From the NCBI GenBank assembly GCA_945862985.1, contig CAMAZF010000001.1, positions 62,001-126,000 on the forward strand: 64,000 bases of DNA, read 5' to 3'. Under the pieces are notes generated by a model. It did not search any database, had not been told where the DNA came from, and saw nothing but the letters and a program-made list of their open reading frames with translations. Source of the DNA: Bordetella parapertussis. Its GTDB lineage: Bacteria > Pseudomonadota > Gammaproteobacteria > Burkholderiales > Burkholderiaceae_A. A program made the position numbers and the translations under genes. Below, piece after piece: positions 17,985 through 27,479 of this stretch (position 1 is its first letter; each line of letters begins with the position of its first letter).

Positions 17985-18974
17985 ATGACGCAGCCGCAAC
18001 CGTCCTCTCCCGTTTTACAGGTGCCCGACCGCATCCATCGGGTCTTGCAGATTGAGGCTAACGCCATCCTGAACCTGCAGTCATTGATTGGGCCGGAATG
18101 CACTGAGGCAGTGGAATGGATTCTCGAAATGACCGGGCGACTTGTCGTCAGTGGCATGGGCAAGAGCGGGCACATCGCGCGCAAACTTGCCGCCACTTTC
18201 GCCTCCACCGGCACTCCCGCTTATTTTGTTCACCCGGCAGAGGCTCAACACGGGGATCTTGGAATGATCCAACCGCAGGACGTGGTCATGGCCATTTCCT
18301 ACTCGGGCGAAACAGACGAGCTTTGCGCCATCGCACCCCACGTGAAACGAATCGGTGCGCGTCTGATCGCGTTAACGGGAAAACCGCAATCGAGTCTGGC
18401 GCGACTCGCAGACCTTCATCTCTGCGTTGCCGTCCCTGAGGAGGCTTGTCCCCACAACCTTGCCCCGACTGCCAGCACCACTGCCACACTGGCCATGGGG
18501 GATGCCCTTGCCATCGCGACACTCGAGCGGCGCGGCTTTGGGCCGGATGACTTCGCGCGCTCTCACCCGGGAGGCGCTCTGGGTCGCAGACTTCTCATTC
18601 ATGTCCGAGACATCATGCGCTGTGAGACCGCTCTCCCGCTCGTGCAAGCCAGCGCAAGCCTTGGGCAAGCCTTGCTTGAGATGAGCCAAAAGCGCATGGG
18701 AATGACCCTGGTGGCCCAGGGCCAACGGCTCGTTGGCATTTTTACGGATGGAGATCTGAGGCGCGCACTTCAGCGTGGTGGGCTTCACGAACAGATTCCT
18801 GTGGAAACGGTCATGACGCCCAACCCTCGAACCATTTCAGCAGAGGTTCTGGCCAGTGAAGCCGCATACGTCATGGAGGCTCATCGCCTCAATCACCTTG
18901 CCGTGGTCACCCCTGATCATGAGGTTATCGGGGCCATTGGACTGCATGACCTGCTTGAGGCGAAGGTGATATGA
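17985..18974 (+). CDS. kdsD: D-arabinose 5-phosphate isomerase
   Basis: 329-aa enzyme making arabinose 5-phosphate from ribulose 5-phosphate, the first step to Kdo for LPS. An N-terminal SIS sugar-isomerase domain (GRLVVSGMGKSGHIARKLAA, AISYSGET, SHPGGALGRR) is followed by two CBS domains (from about residue 210 to the end, with IMR and VMTPNP segments). Cytoplasmic. Its stop overlaps the kdsC start by 4 bp. Confidence 0.96.
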   Translation: MTQPQPSSPVLQVPDRIHRVLQIEANAILNLQSLIGPECTEAVEWILEMTGRLVVSGMGKSGHIARKLAATFASTGTPAYFVHPAEAQHGDLGMIQPQDVVMAISYSGETDELCAIAPHVKRIGARLIALTGKPQSSLARLADLHLCVAVPEEACPHNLAPTASTTATLAMGDALAIATLERRGFGPDDFARSHPGGALGRRLLIHVRDIMRCETALPLVQASASLGQALLEMSQKRMGMTLVAQGQRLVGIFTDGDLRRALQRGGLHEQIPVETVMTPNPRTISAEVLASEAAYVMEAHRLNHLAVVTPDHEVIGAIGLHDLLEAKVI

Positions 18975-19483
18975 GGAACCAGAACCCTCAACAGATCGAG
19001 ATCCGTCGTCGACTTCAATCCATTCGCCACCTCTTTCTGGACGTGGACGGTGTCATGACGGACGGAGGCCTCTACTACGATGAACGTGGCGAGTGTCTCA
19101 AGCGCTTCCACGTTTTAGACGGGGCGGGCATCAAACGACTTCTCAAGGCAGGAATAGGCGTTGGCATCATCTCAGGCAGAAGTCATCCCGCCATTCTCGC
19201 GCGTGCGCAAGAACTGGGCATGTCTCCGGTGATCGTCGGTCGAGAGGACAAGCTTGAGGCCTTTGAATCCTGGTGTGCAGATTCAACGCTGACGGCCAAG
19301 GATTGTGCGCACATGGGCGACGACCTGCCAGACCTCCCCCTGATGCAGGCAGTCGGAATGTCGTTCTCTGTTCCAGGGGCAGTCTCACAGGTCCTGGCAG
19401 AGGCTGACTGGGTCACCGCTCGGACCGGCGGAAATGGCGCGGTGCGCGAGGTGGCCGACCTCATCCTAGAGGCCCGTCAATGA
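18971..19483 (+). CDS. kdsC: Kdo 8-phosphate phosphatase
   Basis: 170-aa HAD-type phosphatase releasing Kdo from Kdo 8-phosphate. Motif I LFLDVDGVMTDG, motif II IISGRS and motif IV HMGDDLPDLPLM are intact. Compact subclass C0 size, so it should work as a tetramer as in other KdsC. The preceding kdsD and following lptC each overlap by 4 bp. Confidence 0.96.
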   Translation: MRNQNPQQIEIRRRLQSIRHLFLDVDGVMTDGGLYYDERGECLKRFHVLDGAGIKRLLKAGIGVGIISGRSHPAILARAQELGMSPVIVGREDKLEAFESWCADSTLTAKDCAHMGDDLPDLPLMQAVGMSFSVPGAVSQVLAEADWVTARTGGNGAVREVADLILEARQ

Positions 19484-20058
19484 ACCGCCTCATGGCAGAC
19501 CGGCTGGGTGGAGGCCTCTCCATCCTTCTGCTCACAGTCCTCACCGCGGTGGCCTGGATGCTGGCAGAGTTGTCAGCCACGCGTACGACCGCCTCCTCCA
19601 TCAGCGCACCGGATACGCCCAAAGCCACCCTGCGCTCGGTTCGCTTTACCCAGTCAGACGCCTCGGGCGCTTCGCTCTACACGATCGACGCGGAATCCGG
19701 TGAGCAGGTTCAAGATGGCCGTATCACCCTCAGGCAGCCCGCACTCAAGCGCACACTCCATGACGCGAACACCACCGAGATGAGATCCGGGAAGGGGGAG
19801 CTCTCGCCGAATCAAGAACTCGTGCGACTCTCTGAGGGGGTGAAGGCCACTCAAATCACGGACGGCTCACGTCAAGATCGGCTGGAGCTAGAGACTTCAG
19901 AGCTTCTGGTCCTCACGCAAGAGGAGCGCGCCAGCAGCACGAAGGACGTTCGCATCCAACAAGGGGGGCGGGTGTTGACTGGAAAAGGACTAGAACTCGA
20001 TCTCAAGACCGGCCAATACCGAGTCCTCTCTCAAGCCAGAGTGGAGATCAAACCGTGA
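19480..20058 (+). CDS. lptC: LPS export protein LptC
   Basis: 192-aa bitopic inner-membrane protein linking the LptB2FG extractor to the periplasmic bridge. One N-terminal helix (GGLSILLLTVLTAVAWMLAEL) precedes a beta-rich periplasmic domain. Divergent in sequence, as LptC often is. The identity is supported by being between kdsC and lptA with 4-bp overlaps on both sides. LptF and LptG are not in the window. Confidence 0.9.
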   Translation: MNRLMADRLGGGLSILLLTVLTAVAWMLAELSATRTTASSISAPDTPKATLRSVRFTQSDASGASLYTIDAESGEQVQDGRITLRQPALKRTLHDANTTEMRSGKGELSPNQELVRLSEGVKATQITDGSRQDRLELETSELLVLTQEERASSTKDVRIQQGGRVLTGKGLELDLKTGQYRVLSQARVEIKP

Positions 20059-20579
20059 AGCCTTTCGGAATTCCGCTTTTTTCGGCCCTGCTGTTGCAGA
20101 GCTCCGCTGTTGTCGCCCTCGCGGCGACCCCCGCTCAACCGATGAAGCCCGCCACTCGAATTCAATCTGATCAGCTTCAACACGATGATCAGCGGCAAGT
20201 CACCGTCTTCTCGGGGAATGTCAGCCTCACCCGAGATGGGCTGGTGCTCAAGGGCGATCGCCTCGAGCTTACCCAACGCGCAGATGGCTCGAGCCTCGCC
20301 GTTCTAGATGGACGCCCCGCCCAGTTTATCCAGCAGAGATTAGGCTCGGCTGATCGCATTCAAGGATCGTCTACTCGCCTCGAGTATGACTCCAAGACCG
20401 AGGTGGTGGTCCTCATGGGCAGCGCCCAGCTTCGCAGAAGTCAGAAGGAACGACTGCTCGATGAGGTGGTGGGGGATCGAGTGGCCTACAGCACCCCCAC
20501 AGAGACCTATGAGGTTCAAACCGCAAAGGGCCAAGGCCGCGCCCAGATGACCCTCATGCCCCGAGAGGCAAGGCCTTAA
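20055..20579 (+). CDS. lptA: Periplasmic LPS bridge protein LptA
   Basis: 174 aa with a Sec signal peptide ending around ALAATPAQ, then the OstA-like beta-jellyroll ([36 protein letters not shown]). It polymerises head to tail between LptC and the outer-membrane LptD. Its stop and the lptB start share one base. Confidence 0.94.
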   Translation: MKPFGIPLFSALLLQSSAVVALAATPAQPMKPATRIQSDQLQHDDQRQVTVFSGNVSLTRDGLVLKGDRLELTQRADGSSLAVLDGRPAQFIQQRLGSADRIQGSSTRLEYDSKTEVVVLMGSAQLRRSQKERLLDEVVGDRVAYSTPTETYEVQTAKGQGRAQMTLMPREARP

Positions 20580-21352
20580 TGACGGCGCGCGCTGCAGCCG
20601 CGGAGGCTCGCCCGGCCCTGCTTCGGGCGGAAGGGCTGCAGAAGGCTTACCAAGGGCGACCGGTCATCCGGGATGTCTCCATGCAGCTTGCCGCAGGGGA
20701 GGTCGCCGGACTTCTCGGCCCTAATGGCGCGGGAAAAACCACCTGTTTTTATATGCTGGTAGGTCTGATTCCCCCAGATGCGGGAAGGATCTGGCTGGAC
20801 GAGGAAGACATCAGCCAGCAGCCCATTCATCGCCGTGCGCGCAAGGGCCTGTCCTACCTGCCGCAAGAGGCCTCTGTCTTTCGACGCCTCTCAGTCTCAG
20901 ACAACATACGGGCGGTTCTTGAACTTCAGCGAGACCCCGATGGGCAGCCGCTCAGCCGACAGCAGAGGTCCGATCGGCTTGAGCAGCTGCTCAATGAGCT
21001 CCAGATCACCGAGATCGCGGAGCGACTGGGTCAGTCACTGTCTGGTGGGGAGAGGCGAAGAGTCGAGATCGCGCGCGCGCTCGCAAACAGCCCCCGCTTC
21101 ATCCTGCTCGATGAGCCATTCGCAGGCGTCGACCCCATCGCCGTCATTGAAATTCAGCGCATCATTCGATTCCTCAGAGACAAGGGCATTGGGGTGCTGA
21201 TCACAGATCACAACGTCCGTGAAACCCTCGGCATCTGCGATCACGCCACGATCATTCACAACGGAGGGGTATTGGCCGAAGGCAAGCCACCGGAGATTGT
21301 CCAAGATGATCGTGTTCGTGAGGTCTACCTTGGAGCGCACTTCACCCTTTAG
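20579..21352 (+). CDS. lptB: LPS export ATPase LptB
   Basis: 257-aa ABC ATPase powering LPS extraction. Walker [10 protein letters not shown], the LptB-type [19 protein letters not shown]-loop region, signature [15 protein letters not shown], Walker [14 protein letters not shown] and switch His in [10 protein letters not shown] are all present. It is 2 bp upstream of rpoN, the common lptB-rpoN pairing in proteobacteria. Confidence 0.97.
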   Translation: MTARAAAAEARPALLRAEGLQKAYQGRPVIRDVSMQLAAGEVAGLLGPNGAGKTTCFYMLVGLIPPDAGRIWLDEEDISQQPIHRRARKGLSYLPQEASVFRRLSVSDNIRAVLELQRDPDGQPLSRQQRSDRLEQLLNELQITEIAERLGQSLSGGERRRVEIARALANSPRFILLDEPFAGVDPIAVIEIQRIIRFLRDKGIGVLITDHNVRETLGICDHATIIHNGGVLAEGKPPEIVQDDRVREVYLGAHFTL

Positions 21353-21354
21353 CC

Positions 21355-22878
21355 ATGAAGATCACGCTCTCCACTCGGACCAGCCAACAGCTCGCACTGA
21401 CGCCTCAGCTCCAGCAGGCCATTCGGCTCTTGGCACTCTCGAATCTGGAGCTGCGGCAAGAGTTGCAGAACTTCATCGAAGAGAACCCTTTACTTGAACT
21501 CGAGGACTACGAGGACGAGGGCGAGGCCACCGTAGAACCGACACCCACCGAGCCTGAGCGAAGCGCGGACGTGGATTGGGAAGAGGACCTGACGGAGCCA
21601 GCCCGCGAAGATCGACTTGAACTTGCAGAGCTGCAGCGCGAGGAGTTTTCACCCGAGCAGGCGGCCGAGGTGGATGGGCCACCGGAATGGGAAGACCCCG
21701 ACTCACTGGCTGACTGGAAGACCAGTGGGCTTGGCGCAGATGACGATGCCCCTGAGAGTCAAGAGGCTGTGGATGACAACCTCGGTGATCACCTTCGCAG
21801 CCAGGCACTGGGACTGACCTTGTCTGCCCGCGATCGGGCGTGGCTCGAAATTCTCATCAACGCACTGGATGAGGACGGGTACCTTCGAGACCCTCTCGAG
21901 GAGATCGTTGAGCCCTTCCAAGACCTTTTTGAACTTCACTTTGACGAGCCATTGGATGAGGATGAGATGCGTCTGGGGCTTCGTCTGCTTCAATCCTTCG
22001 ATCCTGTCGGGGTTGGGGCCTCGACCCTTCAAGAATGCCTCTTACTCCAGCTCCGCAGCCCCACCCTTCAAGTCGCCGACCGTGAGGTCCTAGAGGCAGC
22101 AAAGCGACTCGTTGAGTTCCACCTCGACGCCCTCGGGCAGCAGCCTGTTGCGAGTCTCGCCAAGTCCTGTGGCCTTGACCGCGGACTCATCCAGGAGGCC
22201 CTCACGCTCATTCGGCAGCTTCGGCCCAAGCCGGCGGCGGTCTTTGATCGAAAGGAGGTCGCAACCGTTATTCCGGACGTCACGGTCCAGAAAGATCGCA
22301 GTGGTCGGTGGGTCGCAAGGCTCTCTAGTCAGGCCCTTCCGAAGCTCCAAATCAATCCACTTTATGCGCGCCTGATTCGAGACCATTCAGGCGACAGTAG
22401 CCTGGCCCAGAAGCTTCAAGAGGCTCGCTGGATGGTCAAAAACATTGAGCAGCGCAGCGACACCATCCTCAGAGTTTCGCAGGCGATCGTGGCTGCACAG
22501 CAGCCCTTTTTCCACCTCGGGCCGAAAGCGATGAAGCCGATGATTCTCAAAGACATCGCAGAGTCCTGTGAGCTACACGAATCGACTGTCTCTCGAGTGA
22601 CCACTCAGAAATTCATGCTCACACCGCTGGGCTGCTTTGAACTGAAGTTCTTTTTCTCAAGCCACGTGGGGACAGATGATGGTGGCGCAGCCTCGGCCAC
22701 AGCGCTCAAGGCGCAGATTGGCGAGTGGATCCGACAAGAAAACACCAACAAGCCGCTGTCGGACCAGGCCATCGCTGACCGTTTTGCCGAGTCGGGGATC
22801 GTCGTCGCTCGTCGGACCGTGGCCAAGTATCGCGAGAGCCTCCGGATTCCAAGTGCTAGCCTTAGAAAACAAACCTAA
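21355..22878 (+). CDS. rpoN: RNA polymerase sigma-54 factor
   Basis: 507-aa sigma-54. Region I is glutamine and leucine rich (LTPQLQQAIRLLALSNLEL), region II is acidic (about 45-140), then the core-binding domain, the HTH (DIAESCELHESTVSRVTTQKFM) and the RpoN box ARRTVAKYRE at about 485-494. It needs activators with AAA+ domains, none of which are in this window. It is followed by hpf after 13 bp with a strong ribosome binding site. Confidence 0.97.
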   Translation: MKITLSTRTSQQLALTPQLQQAIRLLALSNLELRQELQNFIEENPLLELEDYEDEGEATVEPTPTEPERSADVDWEEDLTEPAREDRLELAELQREEFSPEQAAEVDGPPEWEDPDSLADWKTSGLGADDDAPESQEAVDDNLGDHLRSQALGLTLSARDRAWLEILINALDEDGYLRDPLEEIVEPFQDLFELHFDEPLDEDEMRLGLRLLQSFDPVGVGASTLQECLLLQLRSPTLQVADREVLEAAKRLVEFHLDALGQQPVASLAKSCGLDRGLIQEALTLIRQLRPKPAAVFDRKEVATVIPDVTVQKDRSGRWVARLSSQALPKLQINPLYARLIRDHSGDSSLAQKLQEARWMVKNIEQRSDTILRVSQAIVAAQQPFFHLGPKAMKPMILKDIAESCELHESTVSRVTTQKFMLTPLGCFELKFFFSSHVGTDDGGAASATALKAQIGEWIRQENTNKPLSDQAIADRFAESGIVVARRTVAKYRESLRIPSASLRKQT

Positions 22879-22886
22879 AGGAGGAG
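22878..22886 (+). promoter_or_regulatory. Strong Shine-Dalgarno site of hpf
   Basis: AAGGAGGAG begins on the last base of the rpoN stop codon and lies 5 nt before the hpf ATG. It is one of the closest matches to the anti-SD sequence in the window and settles the hpf start inside a longer open frame. It suggests much higher translation of hpf than of rpoN from a shared mRNA. Confidence 0.75.
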
Positions 22887-22891
22887 CAACC

Positions 22892-23215
22892 ATGAAAGTG
22901 AGCATTACTGGACATCATCTGCCCGTCACGGACGCCATTCGCGACTACGTCGAGCAGAAGCTCAGCCGAGCATGGCGCCATTTTGCCCAGGGCTTAGAGG
23001 CCCAGGTCATGTTGAGCGTCGAGAAGCATGAGCAGCGTGCAGAAGTGACTGTTCACTTTCAAGGAAAAGACCTTCATGCTGAGGCCAAACATGAAGACCT
23101 CTATGCCGCCATCGACTTGTTGGCCGACAAAATTGACCGCCAAGTGGTGCGATACAAGGAGCAGCACCAGGCGTCTGTCCATGACGGAAAATCCATTCCA
23201 ATGATCACGGAATAA
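22892..23215 (+). CDS. hpf: Ribosome hibernation promoting factor, short form
   Basis: 107-aa HPF/YfiA-family protein that binds the 30S decoding region in stationary phase. The start MKVSITGHHLPVTDAIRDYVEQKL and DLHAEAKHEDLYAAIDLLADKIDRQV are typical. The length fits short HPF without the C-terminal dimerisation domain of long HPF. Part of the rpoN-hpf-ptsN neighbourhood conserved in proteobacteria. Confidence 0.95.
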   Translation: MKVSITGHHLPVTDAIRDYVEQKLSRAWRHFAQGLEAQVMLSVEKHEQRAEVTVHFQGKDLHAEAKHEDLYAAIDLLADKIDRQVVRYKEQHQASVHDGKSIPMITE

Positions 23216-23231
23216 GTGAAAAATTTTGCGG

Positions 23232-23260
23232 TGCACAAGGGGGCTTAAGCCCCCTATAAT
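23232..23260 (+). promoter_or_regulatory. ptsN: Candidate promoter for ptsN-hprK-rapZ
   Basis: TGCACA (23232-23237), a 17-bp spacer and a perfect TATAAT (23255-23260) lie 52 bp before the ptsN ATG. The spacer is almost entirely filled by an 18-bp perfect palindrome (23238-23255). The -10 is consensus and the -35 matches four of six. Confidence 0.55.
23238..23255. other. 18-bp perfect palindrome between hpf and ptsN
   Basis: The self-complementary sequence AGGGGGCTTAAGCCCCCT sits 22 bp after the hpf stop and ends on the first base of a TATAAT box. As RNA it would form a GC-rich stem that could end rpoN-hpf transcripts, although no T-run follows. As DNA its position inside the promoter spacer would suit a dimeric repressor or activator. 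The sequence alone does not decide between these. Confidence 0.5.
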
Positions 23261-23311
23261 GCGATCCATCGTGTCACCGGCTTGTCAAAAACAGCCGCAG
23301 GAGTGGGCTTG

Positions 23312-23776
23312 ATGAATCGAATTTCTGAGTTGCTCGAACCGAGGAGTATCTTGCTGGGCGTTGATGCGTCAAGCAAGAAGCGCGTCTTCGAGCACGCAGG
23401 ACTGATGTTTGAAGAGCAGCGTGGGATTGCTCGGGCGAAAGTGTTCGACTCGCTCTTCGCACGTGAGCGCCTGGGGTCTACTGGCCTCGGGGATGGGATC
23501 GCCATCCCGCACGGGCGAATCAAGGGCCTTGAAGAAGCGGTTGCAGGTGTGGTGCGCCTGGCAGAACCAGTCTCCTTTGATGCCCCTGACGGCAAGCCTG
23601 TCTCTGTGCTGATTTTCCTTCTGGTTCCAGAGCAGGCGACTCAGCATCACCTGGAACTGCTGTCTGAGGTGGCGGAAATGCTCTCCGACACGCAGCTGCG
23701 AGAGGCACTTTTCACGGTGCAAGATCCAGCAAGCCTGCACCAGGTCATCGCCACCTGGCAGCCTGCGAGCGCCTAG
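23312..23776 (+). CDS. ptsN: PTS nitrogen regulatory protein EIIA-Ntr
   Basis: 154-aa EIIA of the fructose/mannitol type used in the nitrogen PTS, a regulatory phosphocarrier. The phosphorylated histidine is H67 in GIAIPHGRI. The ATG at 23312 has AGGAG 9 nt upstream; an in-frame ATG at 23282 would add ten residues not expected in the family. It is followed by hprK and rapZ as one unit. Confidence 0.95.
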   Translation: MNRISELLEPRSILLGVDASSKKRVFEHAGLMFEEQRGIARAKVFDSLFARERLGSTGLGDGIAIPHGRIKGLEEAVAGVVRLAEPVSFDAPDGKPVSVLIFLLVPEQATQHHLELLSEVAEMLSDTQLREALFTVQDPASLHQVIATWQPASA

Positions 23777-23784
23777 GCAGTCAA

Positions 23785-24711
23785 ATGCTGAACGTCGAAC
23801 AGCTCTTTTCGTCCTACCGGGAGCTGTTAAAACTGACCTGGGTCACCGGACTCAAAGGAGGAGACCGACATGTCTCGGGATCCTCATTCGAGAGTGCAGA
23901 CCTAGTCGGCCATTTCAACCTCATTCACCTCAATCGAATCCAAGTGATGGGTGTCGCTGAGGTGGAGTATTTCAATCGCCTTGATCCTCAGAGACGACGC
24001 TACCTGACCGCTGAACTCCTTGCCGGTAAGCCTCCAGCGATTCTCATCGCAGATGGGCTCGTGCCTCCCTCAAGCCTTTTTGAGGCCTGCGACCGAGACG
24101 AGCTTCCGCTGCTCAGGTCGAGTCTGACAGCCGCTCACGTGATTGAGCTTCTGCGCATACAGCTCAGCAAGCGACTCGCTCCCAAGGAGACCGCGCATGG
24201 TGTCTTTATGGACGTTCTGGGCCTGGGCGTCTTGATTTCAGGAGAGTCGGGGCTTGGCAAGAGCGAGCTGGCCCTTGAACTCATTACCCGAGGGCACGGA
24301 CTGGTTGCAGACGATGTGGTTGAATTCGCTCGTATTGCCCCCGACGCCATTGAGGGAAGGTGCCCCCCTCTCCTGCAAAACCTGCTCGAGGTCAGGGGGC
24401 TCGGGCTGCTCGATATTCGTGCCATCTTTGGCGAGACCAGTGTCCGCCGCAAGATGCGGCTGCGACTGATCATCCAGCTGGTGCGTCGCTCCGCCATTGA
24501 CGAATATGAGCGCCTGCCGCTCGAAGCACTGACCCAGAATCTGCTTGGCCTTCCGATTCGCAAGGTGGTGATTCCAGTGGCGGCTGGCCGAAACCTGGCT
24601 GTGCTGGCGGAGGCGGCGGTTCGCAATACCGTGCTTCAGCTCCGAGGCGTGGACACCATGCGAGAGTTTATGGAGAGGCAGCAGCGTGCCATGTCGGGGG
24701 GGGGCTCGTGA
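23785..24711 (+). CDS. hprK: HPr kinase/phosphorylase
   Basis: 308-aa bifunctional enzyme that phosphorylates and dephosphorylates a serine in HPr-type proteins. Walker A GESGLGKS is at 153-160, and the conserved [15 protein letters not shown] follows. Next to ptsN and rapZ, it indicates the Gram-negative nitrogen PTS branch. HPr itself is not in the window. Its stop overlaps the rapZ start by 4 bp. Confidence 0.96.
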   Translation: MLNVEQLFSSYRELLKLTWVTGLKGGDRHVSGSSFESADLVGHFNLIHLNRIQVMGVAEVEYFNRLDPQRRRYLTAELLAGKPPAILIADGLVPPSSLFEACDRDELPLLRSSLTAAHVIELLRIQLSKRLAPKETAHGVFMDVLGLGVLISGESGLGKSELALELITRGHGLVADDVVEFARIAPDAIEGRCPPLLQNLLEVRGLGLLDIRAIFGETSVRRKMRLRLIIQLVRRSAIDEYERLPLEALTQNLLGLPIRKVVIPVAAGRNLAVLAEAAVRNTVLQLRGVDTMREFMERQQRAMSGGGS

Positions 24712-25604
24712 GCACGGCGGCACAATGCAAGCTGGTTCTGGTCACAGGGCTCTCAGGCTCCGGGAAGTCGGTCGTGCTCAACCTCCTTGAGGACAGCGGC
24801 TTTTCAATCGTCGACAACCTACCAGTGGATTTACTGGTGATGCTGGTACGCCTGCTCCAGAGCCAAGGTCACCACAAGATTGCCGTTGCAACGGATACCC
24901 GAACCCAGCATCAGGTGGAGCGGCTAGAGCCTGCGCTTCACACCCTCAAAGGAGAGGGTTTCCAGCCTTGCGTGCTCTTTCTAACCGCCAACACAGAGGC
25001 ACTGGTTCAACGCTATTCCGAGACCCGCCGCAGGCACCCCTTCAGCCTGCGCAATGAAGTCCGGGAGGAGGAGGAGCAGGATCGTCCACTGCACGAGAGC
25101 ATTGAGAGAGAGCGTGAACTGCTCTCCAACATTGCCCATCTTGGGATTCCACTGGACACCAGCCAGCTCAAGGCCAGCGCACTTCGAACCTGGGTGCGAG
25201 AGATCATCGCCTTGGGCACCGGGAACCTGACGCTTCTGCTGCAGTCCTTTGCCTTCAAAGATGGAGTTCCCCTTGATGCCGACCTCGTCTTTGATGTCCG
25301 CTGTCTTCCAAACCCTCACTATGACCCCTTGCTCAGAGGGCTGACGGGTAAAGACCCCGAGGTACAAGCCTTTCTGGAGCAAGAGCCCAGCGTGGAATCC
25401 ATGATCTCTGATATCCAGGGGTTCATCGAGCGATGGCTCCCCGCCTACACACTTGAGCAGCGAAGCTACCTCACCGTGGCGATCGGCTGTACGGGAGGTC
25501 AGCACCGATCCGTCCACTGTGTGGAATCGCTCGCCCAGCGGCTCTCGCACCAAGGCACGATTCGAGTTCGACACCGCAGTCTCTTGCGCAGGGGTCTCGA
25601 CTAA
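24708..25604 (+). CDS. rapZ: RNase adapter protein RapZ
   Basis: 298-aa P-loop protein (Walker A GLSGSGKS near residues 14-21). The C-terminal domain has the CTGGQHRSV signature. In enterobacteria it targets the sRNA GlmZ for RNase E; in betaproteobacteria the target is not clear. Convergent with mutY, 7 bp apart. Confidence 0.95.
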   Translation: MSTAAQCKLVLVTGLSGSGKSVVLNLLEDSGFSIVDNLPVDLLVMLVRLLQSQGHHKIAVATDTRTQHQVERLEPALHTLKGEGFQPCVLFLTANTEALVQRYSETRRRHPFSLRNEVREEEEQDRPLHESIERERELLSNIAHLGIPLDTSQLKASALRTWVREIIALGTGNLTLLLQSFAFKDGVPLDADLVFDVRCLPNPHYDPLLRGLTGKDPEVQAFLEQEPSVESMISDIQGFIERWLPAYTLEQRSYLTVAIGCTGGQHRSVHCVESLAQRLSHQGTIRVRHRSLLRRGLD

Positions 25605-25611
25605 AGGCGTC

Positions 25612-26598
25612 CTAAAGGTCCTCAATGACGCGGCGGATGGGCGTGGGAAGTGGCCCGTCCAGAGCCCGTTGGGGTTCGATCCAGAAACCCGTGCTCTGCA
25701 CCGCAGCGGGGTCCACAGACCAGATCTGAGCAAAGAGCTCAAAGTGAGTAAAGGCGTGGTTGAGGTGGCCCCAGAGTTCGCCGTGATCTGGAGGGTTCTC
25801 TAGCGACGGCAAGGCCCAGAGTCCCCCCCAGATGCCACTCGGCGGTCGCTCTTCCATGAACAGCAGGCCATCCCTCCTCACCAGCGCCCAGTGCTCTGTG
25901 CGCGTGGGCCGTGCCTTTCGTTTGGCCGGCACCGGGTAAGCGAAGACCTCCCCCGACTGGCGCGCCTGGCAGGTCTGGTGGACGGGACAGTCGTCACAAC
26001 GGGGCTGTCGAGGAAGACAAATCAACGCCCCCAGATCCATCAAAGCCTGCGTATAGAGGGGCATGTCTCTCTCTGCCTCGGGCAGTCGCGCTTGAGCCTC
26101 AGGCCAGAGTCGAGCGGTCAGCGCCGCACTCGCCCAAGCCTCGGGTGCACGAACCTGTCGGGCCAGCACGCGACGCACGTTTCCATCCAAGATCGCCTCC
26201 CGATGCCCCCAAGCCATGGAGACCACCGCCGCGGCAGTCGATCGGCCGACACCAGGTAGAGCCTCCCACTCGATTCTTGTCTCGGGCCAACGTCCAAGCG
26301 CCTGCACCTTCTGAGCAGCTCGATGCAGGTTTCGCGCACGGGCGTAGTAACCGAGTCCACTCCAATGAGCGAGCACCTCATCGAGGCTCGCCAATGCCAA
26401 AGCCTCCACCGTTGGGAACCGATCTAGGAAGCGCTCGAAATACGGGCGCATGGTCTTGACCTGAGTCTGCTGAAGCATCACCTCGGAGACCCAAATTCTG
26501 TAAGGATCCGCAGCCTCGGATTCGCTTGGCTGCCATGGCAAGCCCTTTCGGCCATGCAGCCTTGCCCAGGCCAGTAAGGGTTGTGCAAAGTCCTTCAT
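25612..26598 (-). CDS. mutY: A/G-specific adenine glycosylase
   Basis: 328-aa base-excision enzyme removing adenine opposite 8-oxoguanine. Catalytic E39 in SEVMLQQTQV, helix-hairpin-helix LPGVGRSTAAAV, catalytic D138 and the 4Fe-4S cysteines in CLPRQPRCDDCPVHQTC are visible, followed by a C-terminal NUDIX-like recognition domain. An ATG at 26628 in frame would add ten residues overlapping mutM; I chose 26598 because family homology begins there. Adjacent mutM acts in the same GO repair pathway. Confidence 0.95.
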   Translation of the reverse strand: MKDFAQPLLAWARLHGRKGLPWQPSESEAADPYRIWVSEVMLQQTQVKTMRPYFERFLDRFPTVEALALASLDEVLAHWSGLGYYARARNLHRAAQKVQALGRWPETRIEWEALPGVGRSTAAAVVSMAWGHREAILDGNVRRVLARQVRAPEAWASAALTARLWPEAQARLPEAERDMPLYTQALMDLGALICLPRQPRCDDCPVHQTCQARQSGEVFAYPVPAKRKARPTRTEHWALVRRDGLLFMEERPPSGIWGGLWALPSLENPPDHGELWGHLNHAFTHFELFAQIWSVDPAAVQSTGFWIEPQRALDGPLPTPIRRVIEDL

Positions 26599-26611
26599 TC
26601 CCTCTGAGCCC

Positions 26612-27433
26612 TCAGCGTTGACAACCACTGCAATAAAACGTGGAACGCTGTGCCTGCACCATCCGACGAATGGGCTGCTGACAGCTCAGGCAGGGAAGGC
26701 CCTCTCGGCCATAGACCTGGTGTGCCTCACGATACTCACCGGGTCTACCTTCATGTCCTCTGAAGTCTCTGAGCGTGCTTCCGCCTTTTTCGATCGCCTC
26801 TCTGAGCACAGCCTGGATCTCCTCCACCAATCGGGCCCATCGACACGCAGAAATGCGTCCAGCCGCCCAAGTGGGCCGAATGCCTGCTCGATAAAGTGCC
26901 TCTGAGGCATAAATATTGCCCACACCGACCACTGCATGGCCTGCCATCAGCCAAGGCTTCACCGCCTGACGAACGCCAGCCGAGGCTTGCACCATCCGCT
27001 GGACATCAAAGGCGCAGGAGAGTGGCTCAACGCCCTGAGCGCTGGGCGGCCAAGGCGCGTTTGGCTCACAAAGCTGCAGATCTCCAAACCGACGTGGATC
27101 TCGCAGCCAGAGTGCCTGCTTTTCAAACTGAAGTGCCACATGTTCGTGTGGGTCTTGCGCGGGACGCAGACTCGTGACGCTGGCCTCCAGAGTCAACACC
27201 CCAGACATGCCCAAGTGCAGGCGCAGGGTGTGCGACTCGAACTGAAACAGCAGAATCTTCGAGCGTCGCTCTAGCGCGAGAAGTGGCTGACCTTTCAGAC
27301 ACGCCAAGCCTTCGGACTGCCCGAGGAAAGAGCGCAGACGCTTGCCGCTCGTCCAGACCCCCATGAGCCTCTGCCCCGTCAACTCTGGGGCCAGTCCAAG
27401 GCGAACCACTTCAACCTCTGGCAGTTCAGGCAT
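26612..27433 (-). CDS. mutM: Formamidopyrimidine-DNA glycosylase
   Basis: 273-aa Fpg that excises 8-oxoguanine. The N-terminal proline nucleophile and helix MPELPEVEVVR, and the C-terminal zinc finger with CLSC and CSGC pairs, are intact. Divergent from the TPR gene, with 46 bp between start codons. Probably cotranscribed with mutY. Confidence 0.96.
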   Translation of the reverse strand: MPELPEVEVVRLGLAPELTGQRLMGVWTSGKRLRSFLGQSEGLACLKGQPLLALERRSKILLFQFESHTLRLHLGMSGVLTLEASVTSLRPAQDPHEHVALQFEKQALWLRDPRRFGDLQLCEPNAPWPPSAQGVEPLSCAFDVQRMVQASAGVRQAVKPWLMAGHAVVGVGNIYASEALYRAGIRPTWAAGRISACRWARLVEEIQAVLREAIEKGGSTLRDFRGHEGRPGEYREAHQVYGREGLPCLSCQQPIRRMVQAQRSTFYCSGCQR

Positions 27434-27479
27434 GTTGACCTTCGTTCTTGACTACACTGTGATAAACAAGGTTGCCATC

